From contig SCHM01000002.1 in NCBI GenBank assembly GCA_004123355.1, positions 1,116,001 to 1,180,000 on the forward strand: DNA of 64,000 bases, in the 5' to 3' direction. Below are positions 1-12,303 of this stretch, piece by piece. The number at the start of each line of letters is the position of its first letter. Within the stretch, counting starts at the first letter, position 1. The position numbers were made by a program, and so were the translations under genes. This DNA comes from Amphirosellinia nigrospora. Lineage: Eukaryota > Ascomycota > Sordariomycetes > Xylariales > Xylariaceae. The notes below the pieces were generated by a model that ran no database searches, had not been told where the DNA came from, and was given only the letters and a program-made list of their open reading frames with translations.

Positions 1-3000
1 ACCAAGCTAGTCGTGTGATACCCTCAACCCGCTTCTCCCAGCCTCGCCGAATGGTCAAGCAAGCTAGCATGGATAGCTTCGTAGATGTTGGGACGAAAAT
101 TCAGCCTGAATTAGGCTCCAATACTCACAATTTCCCGAGACCCCATAATCCTTTCCACCGCCCTGCTCAGCTTGAGATGGCTGGAGATGCTGCTAATCAC
201 TACACATTTGATGCGCGAAAAAGGGCATTGGACACCTTATATCGCCGATCTCGCAAATCATTACCTACACCTCGAAGCTTACGCCTCGAACAATCAATTA
301 GTAGACAGACAACAGTATACAACCGCCAACAGACCCCAAACGCCCTCGAGTCTACAGAATGTAATGGGGTGTCTGAACCATCAGGAAATAAAAGGAGGGC
401 AAGGTTTAAAAAGAAGGCTCATCCTCAGCCTATAGACGTTTCAGCCCCTCAGTACACACATGCCAACGACCCCTTGCCGCGAGAATTCAGCCCTCTCACT
501 GTAGTTTCGGATTTATCGAAAATAGAAGCAACTGGAAAACTACTTGGGCTGGGCCCCTACGGCACACATTATACTCAAAATTTCGAAATATTTCCTCTCG
601 ACCGTGGTGTGTATTTCCATGAAAGTACTTTACTTGGCAGTGGTAGATTGAAAAGAGCCGTTGATAGCAAATCTCTGGGTAACTTGTGCGCTCATCGCGG
701 TCGATGCACATACACTATTGACGAACAAACTCTAAACTGGGGCCCATGGGACGCCCGAACATCTTCCGAACTTGGCATCATTTTTGACTGGGTGATGGAC
801 CGGTTGGATGACCCCTCTGTTAGCTCAAACCTGGGGACTACGACTCCCGTGCGTGCTACTGAATTCGTCCTTGTTTATTTGCAAGATCATTTGGCCTTTA
901 CCGAACCTGAAAGCTCAGATATATTCGCTAGCCGGTTGGTTGATGTTCTAAGGGCCGTTGAACGGCGCTTTAAAGAGCTATCGGGTAACTTGAGGTTTAC
1001 GGCACAATTCTTGGTCGAAGTTCTTACGCGTATCTTGGTCATTACGGTGCAGGGTCTGCGACTGTGCGAAAAGCTTAATAAAATTTCAGAAGCATTCCAG
1101 ATGGAGGATATACTAAAGCGACTGGCTGCGACTACGGCTGAGATTCTACTCCGAACAGATCTTAGAGAGGTTCAGGATATGTATGACCGTTTGCAACAAA
1201 TGTCTTTCAGGGAAAAGGGGATCAGGCAAGATGATTATTCTATCATATGCTGGGTTTCGTTAATTCGAATTCTCGAGGAAGTTCGCCTACCAAGAGCTGG
1301 ATTTTGGGGATTGATATCCTTAACAATTTTAGGTCCAAATACAGATGGCACTTTTGACGCAACTGTTCTCGAGCGAGCTTGGCGCGCTTTATTTACGCTC
1401 CTCCCCTTAGGCGAATTTGACAGCATAGGGGTCGCAGTCCCTGGGATACGACGCACGGCACCGTTAGAAGGCTGGATAATCCCTCAACGGCTGCTAACGC
1501 GTGTGTTCCAGTTATATCAAAGCAATGATCGACAATCCCCCAGCTTCAATGATTATCTTCGGGCCACCGTGAGTCGTTGCCATTACCTAGTAGAGCAGTG
1601 GGGATGGTACAAATGCAACGCAATACTGGGAACGATCTTTGATTTTTTCGCTGCTCAAGATCTGCATAATCTCCGAAATGAGGAGGTATACCAATCACCA
1701 CAGTTCCTCGAAGAGCTTTCGGGGTTGCCGTCGCTTGCCGTAACGCAAGAGGATCGGTGTTTTCATATTTACCTCAAGCTGATTGCATTGTCTATCAAGC
1801 GACTCGAGAAAGTTGGGATGGCGAAGGAGATCAAGAACCTAGTGACTCGCCTGCTACCCAACCACAGCCGACAATACGATAAAATGATAGCAACTCATGA
1901 AGCGGAGATAGCTGCGCTCCGAAATCACCATGATCTTCTTTGCACTCTTTTTTGGGCAGCCCCTGTAGAGATGAGGCCATCTATCCAGAGTATCGAAAGT
2001 CTAGTTGTTCTAGGGAGTTCTCACAAAGAGGCATGTTGATCAACCTACGCGCCTGGAGTCGATTGTCACGATTTGTTGTCTCGTCTTGCGATGATATATC
2101 CACGTACAGACCGCTCGCCGATTGGCAACGAAGCATATCCCAACAAGTACTCGAACAGTTCCTTTCCGTGGAAGCCGAGGTCAATCAGCAACTATTAGGC
2201 ATGTCGGTAGAGGCAAGCAAAAATATCACCGAGCACCACAAAAATGCTGTCATTAGTAAGAACAAAAGGTCGCGATGGATTTACTTCACTTCTCGATGAA
2301 GGCGTTCCTAGAAGTAATGCGTCACACTCGAACCCTCGGCAATGCCTCCTTCGTTTTGAACCACTGTACGTTCATCTGCTTGACCATTTAATGAAGCAAG
2401 ACTGACAACGGTTACTAGGTCCGCTTGAACAGATATTGAATCGTCTCTCATTCTCGTATGAGCACTCGGATTGGGGGATTCTACAAGTTGCTCTGGACAT
2501 TCTTGGCTATTTTCTCACCAGAATAGACGACTTTACCAGCGCCGAACCCTTACATGTAGGCCAATCTTGGCATCAAGAAGATGCCATCATGGTAAGTTAG
2601 CTCTATTGGATTTAATGCATAGTTGCTAATCAGTTTTAGTTGCTTGAACGCAAGTTTGCTTCGCCTCTAACATCTGTTGTTCGAGGCGTTATCAACATAA
2701 AGTTTCGGCGTATAGGGGTCGGTCAAGTAGGTGACCGCGACTTATGTGTTGAACAAGCTGTCGTTCTCGCTGGCCGCTTAGGAGCATGCTTAGTTAATGC
2801 TAGGCTTGCTGTAAGTTGTTTTATTTCGCATTCTTTTCCTCACTAACAATATCATAGCGATTTCGCCAGTTCTTTCAAAAAGGAAAATACAACCTCTTTC
2901 AAGACATATCGAAGCCCACTATCTCGGCTGCCCAACGTTATGTACCCCTCTTTCTAGCGACAATGTCGAATAAAGGGGTTACTGACTGCAAGGTAGGACG

Positions 3001-4485
3001 CTTCAAGTTTAGAAAGAGACGTAGCTAACAAATCCCAGGACCTTGGATTAACTCCGTTAACCTTATTTTTGGCCGAAATTATTAAGCCATTTGAACATCT
3101 CGCTTACGAGAATCGTCTAGCCATGAGCTTCAAACGGCTTGGCGAAGCGTATTTGGAAGACGCTCTTATTGAGGTTGGAAACACGCCCGACTACAGTTCC
3201 AACAGAGATCTTTTCAATAGTAAGTTAGGTCCGGTATTATTCCGTTGACTTCATACTTATAAAGTCTAGGTATAATCGTTTCCATGCGAAAAGCTTTGTA
3301 TAGGGCAGATGCGGGCCACAAGCCACAATTGCAACAGATGTTCTCCAAGGCTTTACGCTTTGTAATGGATCGAATGAAGGCAGATTTGAAATCAGTAACT
3401 TTGAACTCGCCCGAGCATCTAAATCATGTGGAATTCGTGAGGTCCATCATCACTCTCATTCGATCACAAGATCCTTTGTCCAGTGGATTCCTTCTTTTAC
3501 CAGATCAGCCAGGAATATTCGCCTTCAAGACAAGACCCACGACTTCAGACAGCAGGGATCTTGTCATGGGGACTAAAGCTCGAAGAGGGTGATTCTAAAG
3601 CAGTGTCTGGCCTATTTTACCTGCTTTTTCCTAGTTTCAAGATTGCCCTCGCCAACGGAGAACTTAGGAACGAGGCAAATATCCTGAAAGAGAGCATGAG
3701 CCATGGACATGTATTCGATTTCGTGTTGAGCACGATGCTCCCTGCCATTATCAGGACCACCACCCAAGTGCCTCAGGGCTGGGTTCTCCTGGATACCTAT
3801 GTCGGAGCCATAGAGGCTCAATTATCAGCATCATGTGTCCACCGAGAGATTGGCGAGGATATCATGATAGACGTTCTAGCATTACATACAATAGTGCTAA
3901 CAGGCATCAGCAGCCTACGAATGAGAGCGTCTCCCGAGCTTTTATATCAAGACCTTCTGTCCCTAACTGCCATGATCAAAATCCTTAATCTCCTCTCCCT
4001 CCGTCATAGCATATCTCATTAACAACCCGCGGTCTCGAATCATGCATGACTTCACTCGGGTCATGGAAGAACTCACCAATTTCACACGCACAGCCGACGT
4101 GTTCCTTTCAGACCTAATCATAAATTATGACGAAGAAAACCCGATAATTCTTGAGGCTAACAGTCGCCTCTTCGATGGCATTGGAATCGCTGGACCCGAA
4201 ACAGCGCTACGATGCAATGAGCAAACCAATAGGTTTTCCAGCCACATGACCCAAGACATCCGTAACAACTGGGTATCCAATGAGGATTTCATCACAATCA
4301 AAGGGCCATCGCGGCCACCGCAGCCTTCGGCGACTCAAACGGGACAAGGGACACTACTCCCTAAACGGAACAGAGGAGAGCTCTTGCGGAGTCTGAGGGA
4401 ACAGGTACATTCGTGGAATTATGCCCATGATATGATGATGAGGACCATGCCACATGAAGCGTTGCTTGATGAATTCTTGTTTTAG
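1..4485 (+). CDS. mus7: Mus7/MMS22 family DNA repair protein, 5'-truncated by the window edge
   Basis: This is the C-terminal two thirds of the fungal MMS22/Mus7 protein, which acts with the Rtt101-Mms1 ubiquitin ligase to rescue stalled or damaged replication forks in the nucleus. The reading frame is open to base 3, so the start lies outside the window. The family signature GPYGTHYTQNFEIFPLD followed by FHESTLLGSGRLKRAV is near base 570-660, and alpha-helical repeat-like sequence follows. Five short introns fit GT-AG rules: 2366-2418, 2592-2639, 2811-2857, 2993-3038 and 3220-3269. The C terminus ends at 4485. The frame breaks near 2036, 2264-2268, 3466-3476 and 3993-3999; in each case family-like sequence resumes in another frame (for example FFYQISQEYSPS after the third). 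These look like small consensus deletions rather than gene death, but a pseudogene is not excluded. Confidence 0.88.
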
Positions 4486-4857
4486 GCGCTTTGGCCAGCA
4501 CGGCGTTGCGAGAGACGGGGCATTGAAGGAGTTGGCATTTTGTTTCAAGGGGATATACAATCTTGTTCAATGAAATATACCCTAAATTCCTCAGCATTTG
4601 TAAAAATAGTAACGATTGTACTTGTTTGCCCCCTAAAAATACACATTTTAAGCAAACAAATGAACCACTTCATGAATCAATTTTAGAATCCCCGGTCTTG
4701 GTTTCATGTCGGAGCGGGAACGGTGTAAAGCCAAGGTGGGCACACGGGACGGACGCTTGGACCAGAAAAAGCTTCCTACGATTAGAAAGCCGAATACCAG
4801 ATAATTATGCTCTTTCCTCCTTTCCTCCCTTCCTATCCAGCGCTTCTTCGTAGAGCC
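4486..4857. other. Intergenic spacer between the Mus7 3' end and the AAA ATPase start
   Basis: About 370 bases between two genes transcribed the same way. It must hold the Mus7 3' end and the promoter of the AAA ATPase gene. The stretch just before the start at 4858 is rich in C and T (tcctcctttcctcccttcct near 4817), the pyrimidine-rich leader often seen upstream of fungal start codons. No other gene is visible. Confidence 0.5.
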
Positions 4858-7800
4858 ATGCCGTCGCGCATGCTCTATTCGAGCGCCCATTCTCCGGATG
4901 AGTAATCAATGGCTTCGTGCCCTCCGATGCGCGGCACGAAATCCCAGCCTAGTAGCGCGCTCGGCGTCCCGTCCGACGACACGGTCCTTCCACTCGACCG
5001 TCCCAGCCGCCGGCCCCACGACGATACGCCCGAGACGATGACGGGCGCAAGCCTGAGAGTGCGAAGAGCGAGACTAGAGGAGCGGGGAAGAGGCCGAGAG
5101 CGTGGAGGAGGATGTTCTTGGTGGGAACAACCCCGCCGCGGCAAATGGGAAGAGCAGTCAGGGCCAGAAAAAGCCGGCGAACGGCCTCAGGTCGCGAAGC
5201 TCGCGGAATCGAAAGTCCGACTTGCCGCCCGTCCAGATACCCAACTCTTTCCTCGGTTTAGCCATAGATCGCCACGGCGGGGCGAAGGCCTTGCTTAAAG
5301 CCGACTCGATGGAACCAAGTCAGGGTAAAGCCTCCTTGCAGGTAGCGCGGGACGGCCTCTTGTTCGAAGGAGCTGCCTGGTCCGATTCGCTCGTCGAACA
5401 ATATACCGAAACTATAAAATCGGAAGGCGACCTCAGCCAGATTCTAAGAAGACTGTATTTGTTAGGTGTCTCAGCTTATTGGACCGTATTACACAATATC
5501 AGGGCACAATATGGAGACGATGCATACTCTAAGATTCTCGAGTCGACGCCGATGCCGAAGTTTCTCGATTGGACGGCAACGCTTCTCAGCTTTGAAGGCA
5601 AGAGTGAACCAACCCCGTCTGAAAAGCCGTCTCATAAAGAATTGTTTCACCTTGTATTACAAGACGGCGAAATCCCACTGACGAAGGCCGCCTTGATTGA
5701 GCCCTGTGGTGGAGGAGCTTGTCACGGCTCTCAGGGCTGACTTTTTTATCCGGGCGCCTGAGAAAAGTAGACTTGCAAACCTTCGTCGGCCTGCCACCAT
5801 CATCAATGTGCAGGACTGCTCCGGGTTTTCAGTCGCCCAAGACATATTGCAGCATGTCGCCGAAAACGTGCAAGCTGATATTCTACACCTAAAGGCTCAT
5901 GACATTGCATATATCGTGGGACGTTACCTCGGCCAAGATGTCACTAGAACTCCGGGGGATATATCAACACTTGGTTATGAAGCGGCGGAAAATTCCGGCC
6001 GACTAAAGCCACACCCTATTATTGAAGAAGAAAGCAACGATGCTGAGTCTTTTGAGATGCCATTTACAGTGACATGGCGCGACGATAAAGCTCAGAAAAC
6101 CTCAAAACGACAAACGATATCCATGAACGAGTTTCTGCTGAACTCTGGCACTCGTGGAAAAAGCGATGAGCTCTGGGAAGACTTGAAAGTGAACGCTGCC
6201 TTGGACGAGCTCATCCATTCAGCAGATACCGACATGACCGAGCAGAAACCCCTAATTGTTCACATACACGACTTCAACGCCCTGAACATGGATGAAGTTG
6301 GTGCCACGATTGTCTCCAGGATCCGGAAAGTTGTAGATGAATTATGGTTGTCAGGCCGCAAGATAATCCTTGTAGGCTCCTGCTCGACCAATGACGCACC
6401 AAAATCCTACCAGACGGCATTGAGGGGCTTGGAGACGAGCGAGCGGGTCGTTCATCTCAGTAAACGCTACTTTCCCAACGCTCGAATGCGCGTGCGGTGC
6501 AAACGCACATTGGCTCTGTGGGAGAAGCAAGATTACCTCCGCGAGAACGATGAAATATCGTCAGGATGCTGTGGTCGATGACCGAATCAAGCGATTCTGT
6601 ATTGACACAATCAGAGAGGACGCTAGGGCTAGATAAATACGCTAAATCTACACTAGAAATAGACACGGAGCCGTTTGCGAAATACTGGAATAGCGTTTTA
6701 TCAATGACGGAAGTACATCGAACTGCGACAACAATGATCGTCTGAGCTCAACCGGTGCTACCGAGGTATTCAGTCTAGACTGTTTCGAGAAGGCAGCCAT
6801 GAAGATGGCAGCCGTCGATGAAGCCAGAGAGGTTGCGGCGGTGAGGTCGAGAGCCTCCATCAAGAAGGACCCGAGGGAGACCTTCTCGCAGGAGCACGGA
6901 AGGCGGATCCTCATGCCGAAAACCACGAGGAAAAGTTGCTGTCTAACATCGTAAACGCACGAGAAATGCGCACGACTTTCAAAGATATACATGCTCCTCA
7001 AGAGACAATTGAATCGATCAAGATGCTTACGACGCTATCGCTAGTCCGACCCGAGGCCTTCTCGTACGGAGTCCTCGCGAGCGATAGAATTCCCGGTTGT
7101 CTATTATATGGTCCGCCCGGCACCGGCAAAACATTATTAGCTAAAGCAGTCGCCAAGGAAAGTGGCGCGAACATGATTGAAGTCAGTGGAGCTTCCATCA
7201 ACAACATGTACGTTGGCGAAAGCGAGAAGAACGTACGCGCTCTTTTCAGGCTTGCAAAGAAGAAGGAGCCGATGGTTATCTTCATCGACGAAGCCGACGC
7301 CCTGCTCGGAACCCGAAGCGGGTCTCAGAATGGGGCTAGGAGGGAGACGATTAACCAATTTCTCCGCGAATGGGACGGGATGGACAAGATGAAGGCTTTC
7401 ATCATGGTCGCTACGAACCGCCCGTTCGACCTCGACGAAGCTGTACTTCGACGGCTACCTCGTAGATTGTTGATAGACTTGCCTCTCGAGACGGACCGAG
7501 CAGCTATCTTGAGGATCCACCTCAAGGACGAGGTTGTGGACGAGACGGTATCGATCGAGGATATCGCCAAACGTACGCCCCTTTATTCGGGCTCCGATCT
7601 AAAGAACATGTGCGTTGCAGCCGCCATGGCAGCCGTGAAAGAAGAGCTCGAGGCATCCGAACGACATGCAGGTCCAGAACCGTACAAATGGGCTGAAAAG
7701 CGGGTGCTCAACCGCCGACACTTTGATAAGGCGCTCAAGGAGATTGGTGCCAGCGTTTCGGAGGACATGGCGACGCTGACGGCCATCAGGAAGTTCGACG

Positions 7801-7907
7801 AACGGTATGGCGACAGCAAGGCGCGCAAGAAGAGGAAGGGCATGGGATTCGAGGTCATTCCTGAGGCGCCCGACTCTGAGCAAGCGCGGATCCGCGGTGG
7901 CCGATGA
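4858..7907 (+). CDS. Mitochondrial AAA+ ATPase, Msp1/ATAD1-like clade
   Basis: A roughly 1,000-residue AAA+ ATPase. The C-terminal AAA domain is intact: Walker A GPPGTGKT (7110-7133), Walker B VIFIDEADA (about 7273-7299), a sensor-1-like ATNRPFD, an arginine-rich LRRLPRR and a basic tail. It resembles the single-domain membrane AAA ATPases of the Msp1 group, which extract proteins from organelle membranes; that function is inferred. The N terminus reads like a matrix presequence, with Arg-rich sequence and RSFHSTVPA near 4998, although it is not in the same frame as the proposed ATG at 4858. A long middle region without a recognised domain lies between. The frame breaks near 4903, 5037-5100, 5703, 6554, 6740 and 6902, each a small indel with sensible protein on either side. 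Start and exact length are therefore approximate. Confidence 0.8.
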
Positions 7908-8693
7908 AGCTGGCTACATGTATGATCAATCTGTATGTATATATGGATGTGATTAATATTATGCCTCGGGTATCGACCTACGGAGTGTTAGGCTGTCTAC
8001 CCAAACGTGTATACCTATTCTTTAGAGAGTGCTAAATGGGACGGGCGTATAGCTGGTCGGTAGGCGCCCGTTTGATTATTGTCATATCATCACGGCATTC
8101 GATATTATACCAATTTTCTACGTACATTTCAGGGGTCTTCTCTTTGAGGATTGGCAAATACAAACGTTGTTTCTCAGCAGTCCACCTAATACATACTTGT
8201 TATGTATCTACAATGTGCATCATAGACGACTCGACTACTCATCGAGCATGTACACCCGCCATATCTTGAATAGCTCGAGGTCGAGGTCAAGGTCAATCCA
8301 CGCGCCGGTCATCTTCATCTTTACCGCTCACGCGCAACCTCAGGACCCCACAGCATCGAAGCCTTATAAGCGCCTTTCCTATACAAATAGGGCGTCCGTG
8401 GCGTCCCTGGCCTACCTATCAGACACCTGCGCTGCAACTACGCGAGATTGCAAGAAGCAACGTCCGCCCTATTTTGCATGTACCTTGAGCCCTCGCCGCT
8501 TTAACATCTCCCTCTTCGTCCTCAGCGAAGAGAAATACCCAGTGTTCCCCCCTTCTGACCGTCACAGCGCTCACAGCAGTATCCACGCCTCTCAACCAGC
8601 AACGTCTGCACGCAACTAGCTTACGCCCTTCGCTACGTCCAATCACGCACGCGCTTGAATCTCTTGCCGCTTCAACGACGCCCCCTTGCCAAG
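7908..8693. promoter_or_regulatory. Intergenic region, 3' end of AAA gene and promoter/leader of zinc-finger gene
   Basis: Roughly 790 bases with no convincing gene. The part from about 8300 to 8690 becomes C/T-rich with many short pyrimidine runs (for example ctcttgccgcttc just upstream of the ATG), typical of a transcribed leader in filamentous fungi. A TATA-like tataagcgcc occurs near 8366. The start codon at 8694 sits in the context AAGATGTCC. Confidence 0.4.
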
Positions 8694-9972
8694 ATGTCCG
8701 AGTACTTCAACTTCGATCTTGACGCCTTCTTGGCCCCCGATGACCAGGAGTTCGACTTTAGCTTCCTCGACGATGCGAACCCCATTGGTCAGGGTGAGGC
8801 CGTCGGCTATGACTACAACACAACCTACGGCTTTGACCCTGCCATGGATTTCGCTGTTGATCCCACTTTCGATATCGATTTCAATGCAGGCTTCCAGCAT
8901 GGGTCCTCGCTGCCTGTGCTGCCTGACGCCACCGGAACGATCGACCAATTGTGAGAGCTTTTTTTTTTAGCTCTTGCTAACAAAAAGGGTGTTTAGTCCC
9001 TGTCCTTCTACCGTATCAGTTCGACAGGACCAATCGACTAAGCCCAATCAAGAAACATACTCTCATGTGTGTCGAGTCTGCCACCAGTCTTTCGACTCCG
9101 ATTGGAGTCTCAGCGAACATGCCAAATATGAAATGCATCCTACATTGGAATGCGGTCACTCAGGTTGTAGTAACCTATTTACCTATCGATACACTCGAGA
9201 CCAACATCAACGTACCCCCCATTTACCTAGTCACCGTGAAGTTCACGATGATTCATTTATTAAATGTGCCGAGTGTAACGAGACGTTCCAGTGTGATCGC
9301 GAACTGGCGGATCATGTGAGAAACACGAAACACAGCCCTCTCGCATGTTCCTGCGGAGTCACGTTTGCGAGACGTGACGTGCTTATCCGTCACCTCAACA
9401 GCTATACCAAGGCTGCGGCACAATACGAGTGCACCTTGTGCAGGCGCTATCGCGGCAAGCAAGCCTTCCGCCGGAGGGATCATCTCGTTCAACATCTTCA
9501 AGGCTATCACAAGATGGAACCAGAGGAAATCAACAGCATCTCCCCGCCCAAGTCTCGCCTTCGGAGCCGTCAAATCCTCATTTGCCCGCATGTGAATTGC
9601 GAAGCGCACCGAGATGACGCTTTCACAGCTCTACCGTGGGCAAAACAATATGAAGGAAAGCCTTTTCAGAAACAGTCCGACTACAACAAACACATGAGAG
9701 ATGTTCACCAGGAGAGCGCATTCTCTTGCTCAGTTGCCGGTTGCGATCGAGTTGGTGCCAGAGGATACATGCGCGAGAAAGACTTAATGAAGCATCGTGC
9801 TGACAAGCATCCCGAAGCTCCAAGCTATGTTTATTTCCGTCCTGAGCCTCTCCGGTATCGGTGCGAGATATGTGGGAATGGGTTCAAAACTACTTCAATT
9901 CTGGATGACCATCAGAGACGGTCGAATCGCTGCAGAAGCCTTCGAAATGACCTCAATGCAGAGCTATCATAG
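8694..9972 (+). CDS. C2H2-type zinc-finger protein with acidic aromatic N terminus
   Basis: Two exons, 8694-8950 and 8997-9972, joined across a 46-base GT-AG intron with a CTAAC branch site; the product is 410 residues and the frame is unbroken. Residues 1-90 are acidic and rich in Phe/Tyr (FNFDLDAFLAPDD, EFDFSFLDD), an activation-domain-like composition. The rest carries several C2H2-like fingers: CRVCHQSF...H-x5-H, KCAECNETF...H-x5-H, CSCGVTFARRDVLIRH, YECTLCRRY...DHLVQHLQGYH and RCEICGNGFKTTSILDDH. It is probably a nuclear DNA-binding or regulatory protein; no target can be inferred. The smaller gene at 12304 shares the CxCGxxFxRxDVLxRH...DHLxQHL block in the same order, so the two look like diverged paralogues. 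Confidence 0.85.
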
Positions 9973-12303
9973 CTACCTAAGCTGTTTGTGACTCTATAAA
10001 CTTGCGTGGATGTCTGAAGTCTACTCTTTAAGTAGTGTATTCTCACAAGCCGGAACGAATCCCTATTTAGAAGTCAACATCTCAAGCCAAGTTTTCCTCT
10101 TGGGCTATGTTCGCGGGATAATTGAGAGGTTCTTTTTATATTGATTGGGGTGTGGGAGATGTATGGGGTATTTTTCTGTTCCGGTGCCTTTGTATTGGAA
10201 ATGACGAACGGTGGCGGAAACGTAATCGATCTCTATAGCAACCATTTATCAATTTCCGCTACTCCTCCGCTCTTCAGATTGGCGAATCAACTGTTGATCT
10301 ATTAGTAGTCTCTGCGTCAGAGGGTTATTCCTCACTCGAATTGCCTACCTAATTGCAGAGCAGCCGACCTTGAGCAGAACTTATCTATGTGTGAGTTAAC
10401 ATCTGTTGCATTGTGCTGCAGGAATTTTCATCATTTTTTGCCCTCTAAGTATGAATTTATGTCTACTTTAGAGTTCGGGTACAATGATTCATAAAACTAA
10501 GTGGCAACTACAAAACAGTTTGAGCTGGTCTATCTTCACCTCCTTCTGTATATCCCAGAGCCTTTTAGCACACGCAAGCCCTTCCTGAGCTTAAAAAGGA
10601 AGGTAGGCAGATGGTTAATAGGATACGACAGCGTAACGGGCATCTACCGCATTACTGCTCTCGTGATGAAGTGTATTAGGTGGAAACACAACGGGTAACA
10701 CCTGTTCTACCTCGTTTGCTCGAATGTCGTTATAGACGAGTCTTCGAGCATGCCGGACAACCGAGAAGAGAAAGTCGAAGTCCATTTAGTAGTTATTGCT
10801 CCAACAATTCTTTCCGCTTCCTATCAACACATGTTCTCCTGCAGGGCCCGGCCCTGGATGAAGCCGTCGTGCATTAGCGAAGTTGAGGCGTAAGCGGCGT
10901 GTAGGCTTGGGCGATGTATTGACCGGTAGGTGTCTAGCTACACTAAGTTAAGCTTGACGGCGTCGTTCTAGGTCCCAACTATTACCCATCGTATCTAGGT
11001 TCAGTGCAACCACAGGGGGTTCTTTGACGACTCGGGAGCTGGTATTTAATAGCATAGGGTAGCAACCCATGGGTGAGGTCCTACTGGTCTAACCCCCCTG
11101 TTATGGATTCCTAACAAGGCTTCGTGCAAGGGCTTCGACAAGGTACGCTTAGGCTAAGCGATACCTTTTGCGCCGAGTTTTGGTGTAAGTACCGTAATTC
11201 TAACCGCAAAACGAGATAGTTCTGGCGCAGCGAATCACCAGTGGGCCGTCAACTAGCGCGCCCAGAATGCCTCACAAGGTCCCTTTCTTTAGGCACAGAC
11301 TATGTATGGTTGCTATCCAGGTTGCCCTTGTAGAATCTGAAGAAAGATGTGCCTGGTGAATCTACTAGTAGGAAGCAATTCCACCTTTGCCTCACTAAAT
11401 ATAAGGGAGGTTGCGTCATAGCAAGGGTGATTAGCGTAGGGCGGATAGGGTGGAGAGATCCGACCAGGACCCGACGTGGCGTTCTTAATTAGTGGTGAGG
11501 GAAGGATAGGAGCACTATCACTACAAATTTACTTGTCGCCCATTATAGATTTTAAATTCGATCACGTATTCTATCTGAATGATGGGCAAGGCAACTGTTC
11601 ATTCACACAATAGGCGCCACAACAGGCGCCACAACAGGCGCCACATCAATGGCTCAAGAATAGGTACCTATAAAACCTACGTACCATAAAAGCATGCAAT
11701 TTACTTCATCTTTATTTTTTGAATTTTATTATTTATTCTGGCGCTTCGGTGTACGATCTACAGTAATAGTAGAAGTTTGACGGTTGTTTGAGTCCAGGGC
11801 ACTTAAGTGGATGCGTGAGCCACTGGCCAAGCCACACCACACTGCCACATATATTAAGTAATCAACAGGGCGATCCGCAATGTTGTTGTAGTGTATGTGT
11901 GGTTGCAGATCTTTTAATGGGTTGAAGAAAATAGCTATTTAGTACTGTGTGCACAGACCACCAGCGTGCCGCAGTGGGAAACCGCAAATACTTCGTCTTC
12001 CGCCATGCATGGCATAAGTAAGTACTGATATTGTTGCTCCGACTCCTGCCCACTATGAGCAACTCTGATTGGCCCCCTATATGACCCGTTTCTTAAGAAG
12101 AAACACTTGCATGGTACCTAGTAAACACCCTTCTCTCTGAATTGCACATTGACTTTGAGGAACTTCAAGAGCTACAACATTATAAAAGAAGATCCCGTTT
12201 CTCTTTAAGACAAGAACCCGGATTATTTCACTATTAATACTATCAATTCAATCGTTTTGTCTTACAGAAACCTTCACCGCAGACAGACAGCAGCAATACA
12301 GAC
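9973..12303. other. Gene-free 2.3 kb between the two zinc-finger genes
   Basis: No reading frame here has a credible start, intron structure or protein composition. The left part (9973-10500) is AT-rich and probably contains the 3' end of the upstream gene. From about 10700 to 11560 the base composition is more even but full of stops in all frames, which could be an old degenerate repeat; I recognise no transposase or polymerase motif. A three-copy 12-base repeat lies at 11612-11645. The last 250 bases are the promoter and leader of the gene at 12304. Confidence 0.45.
11612..11645. repeat. 12-bp tandem repeat, about three copies, with GGCGCC core
   Basis: The unit caggcgccacaa is repeated nearly three times back to back (first copy begins taggcgcc, last ends cacatc). 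Each unit contains the palindrome GGCGCC. It lies in an otherwise unremarkable gene-free region, and no function is evident. Confidence 0.8.

Noticed and set aside
10700-11560. Possible retrotransposon relic between the zinc-finger genes
   Set aside because: No reverse transcriptase, integrase or terminal repeat motif was found; only even base composition and scattered stops.
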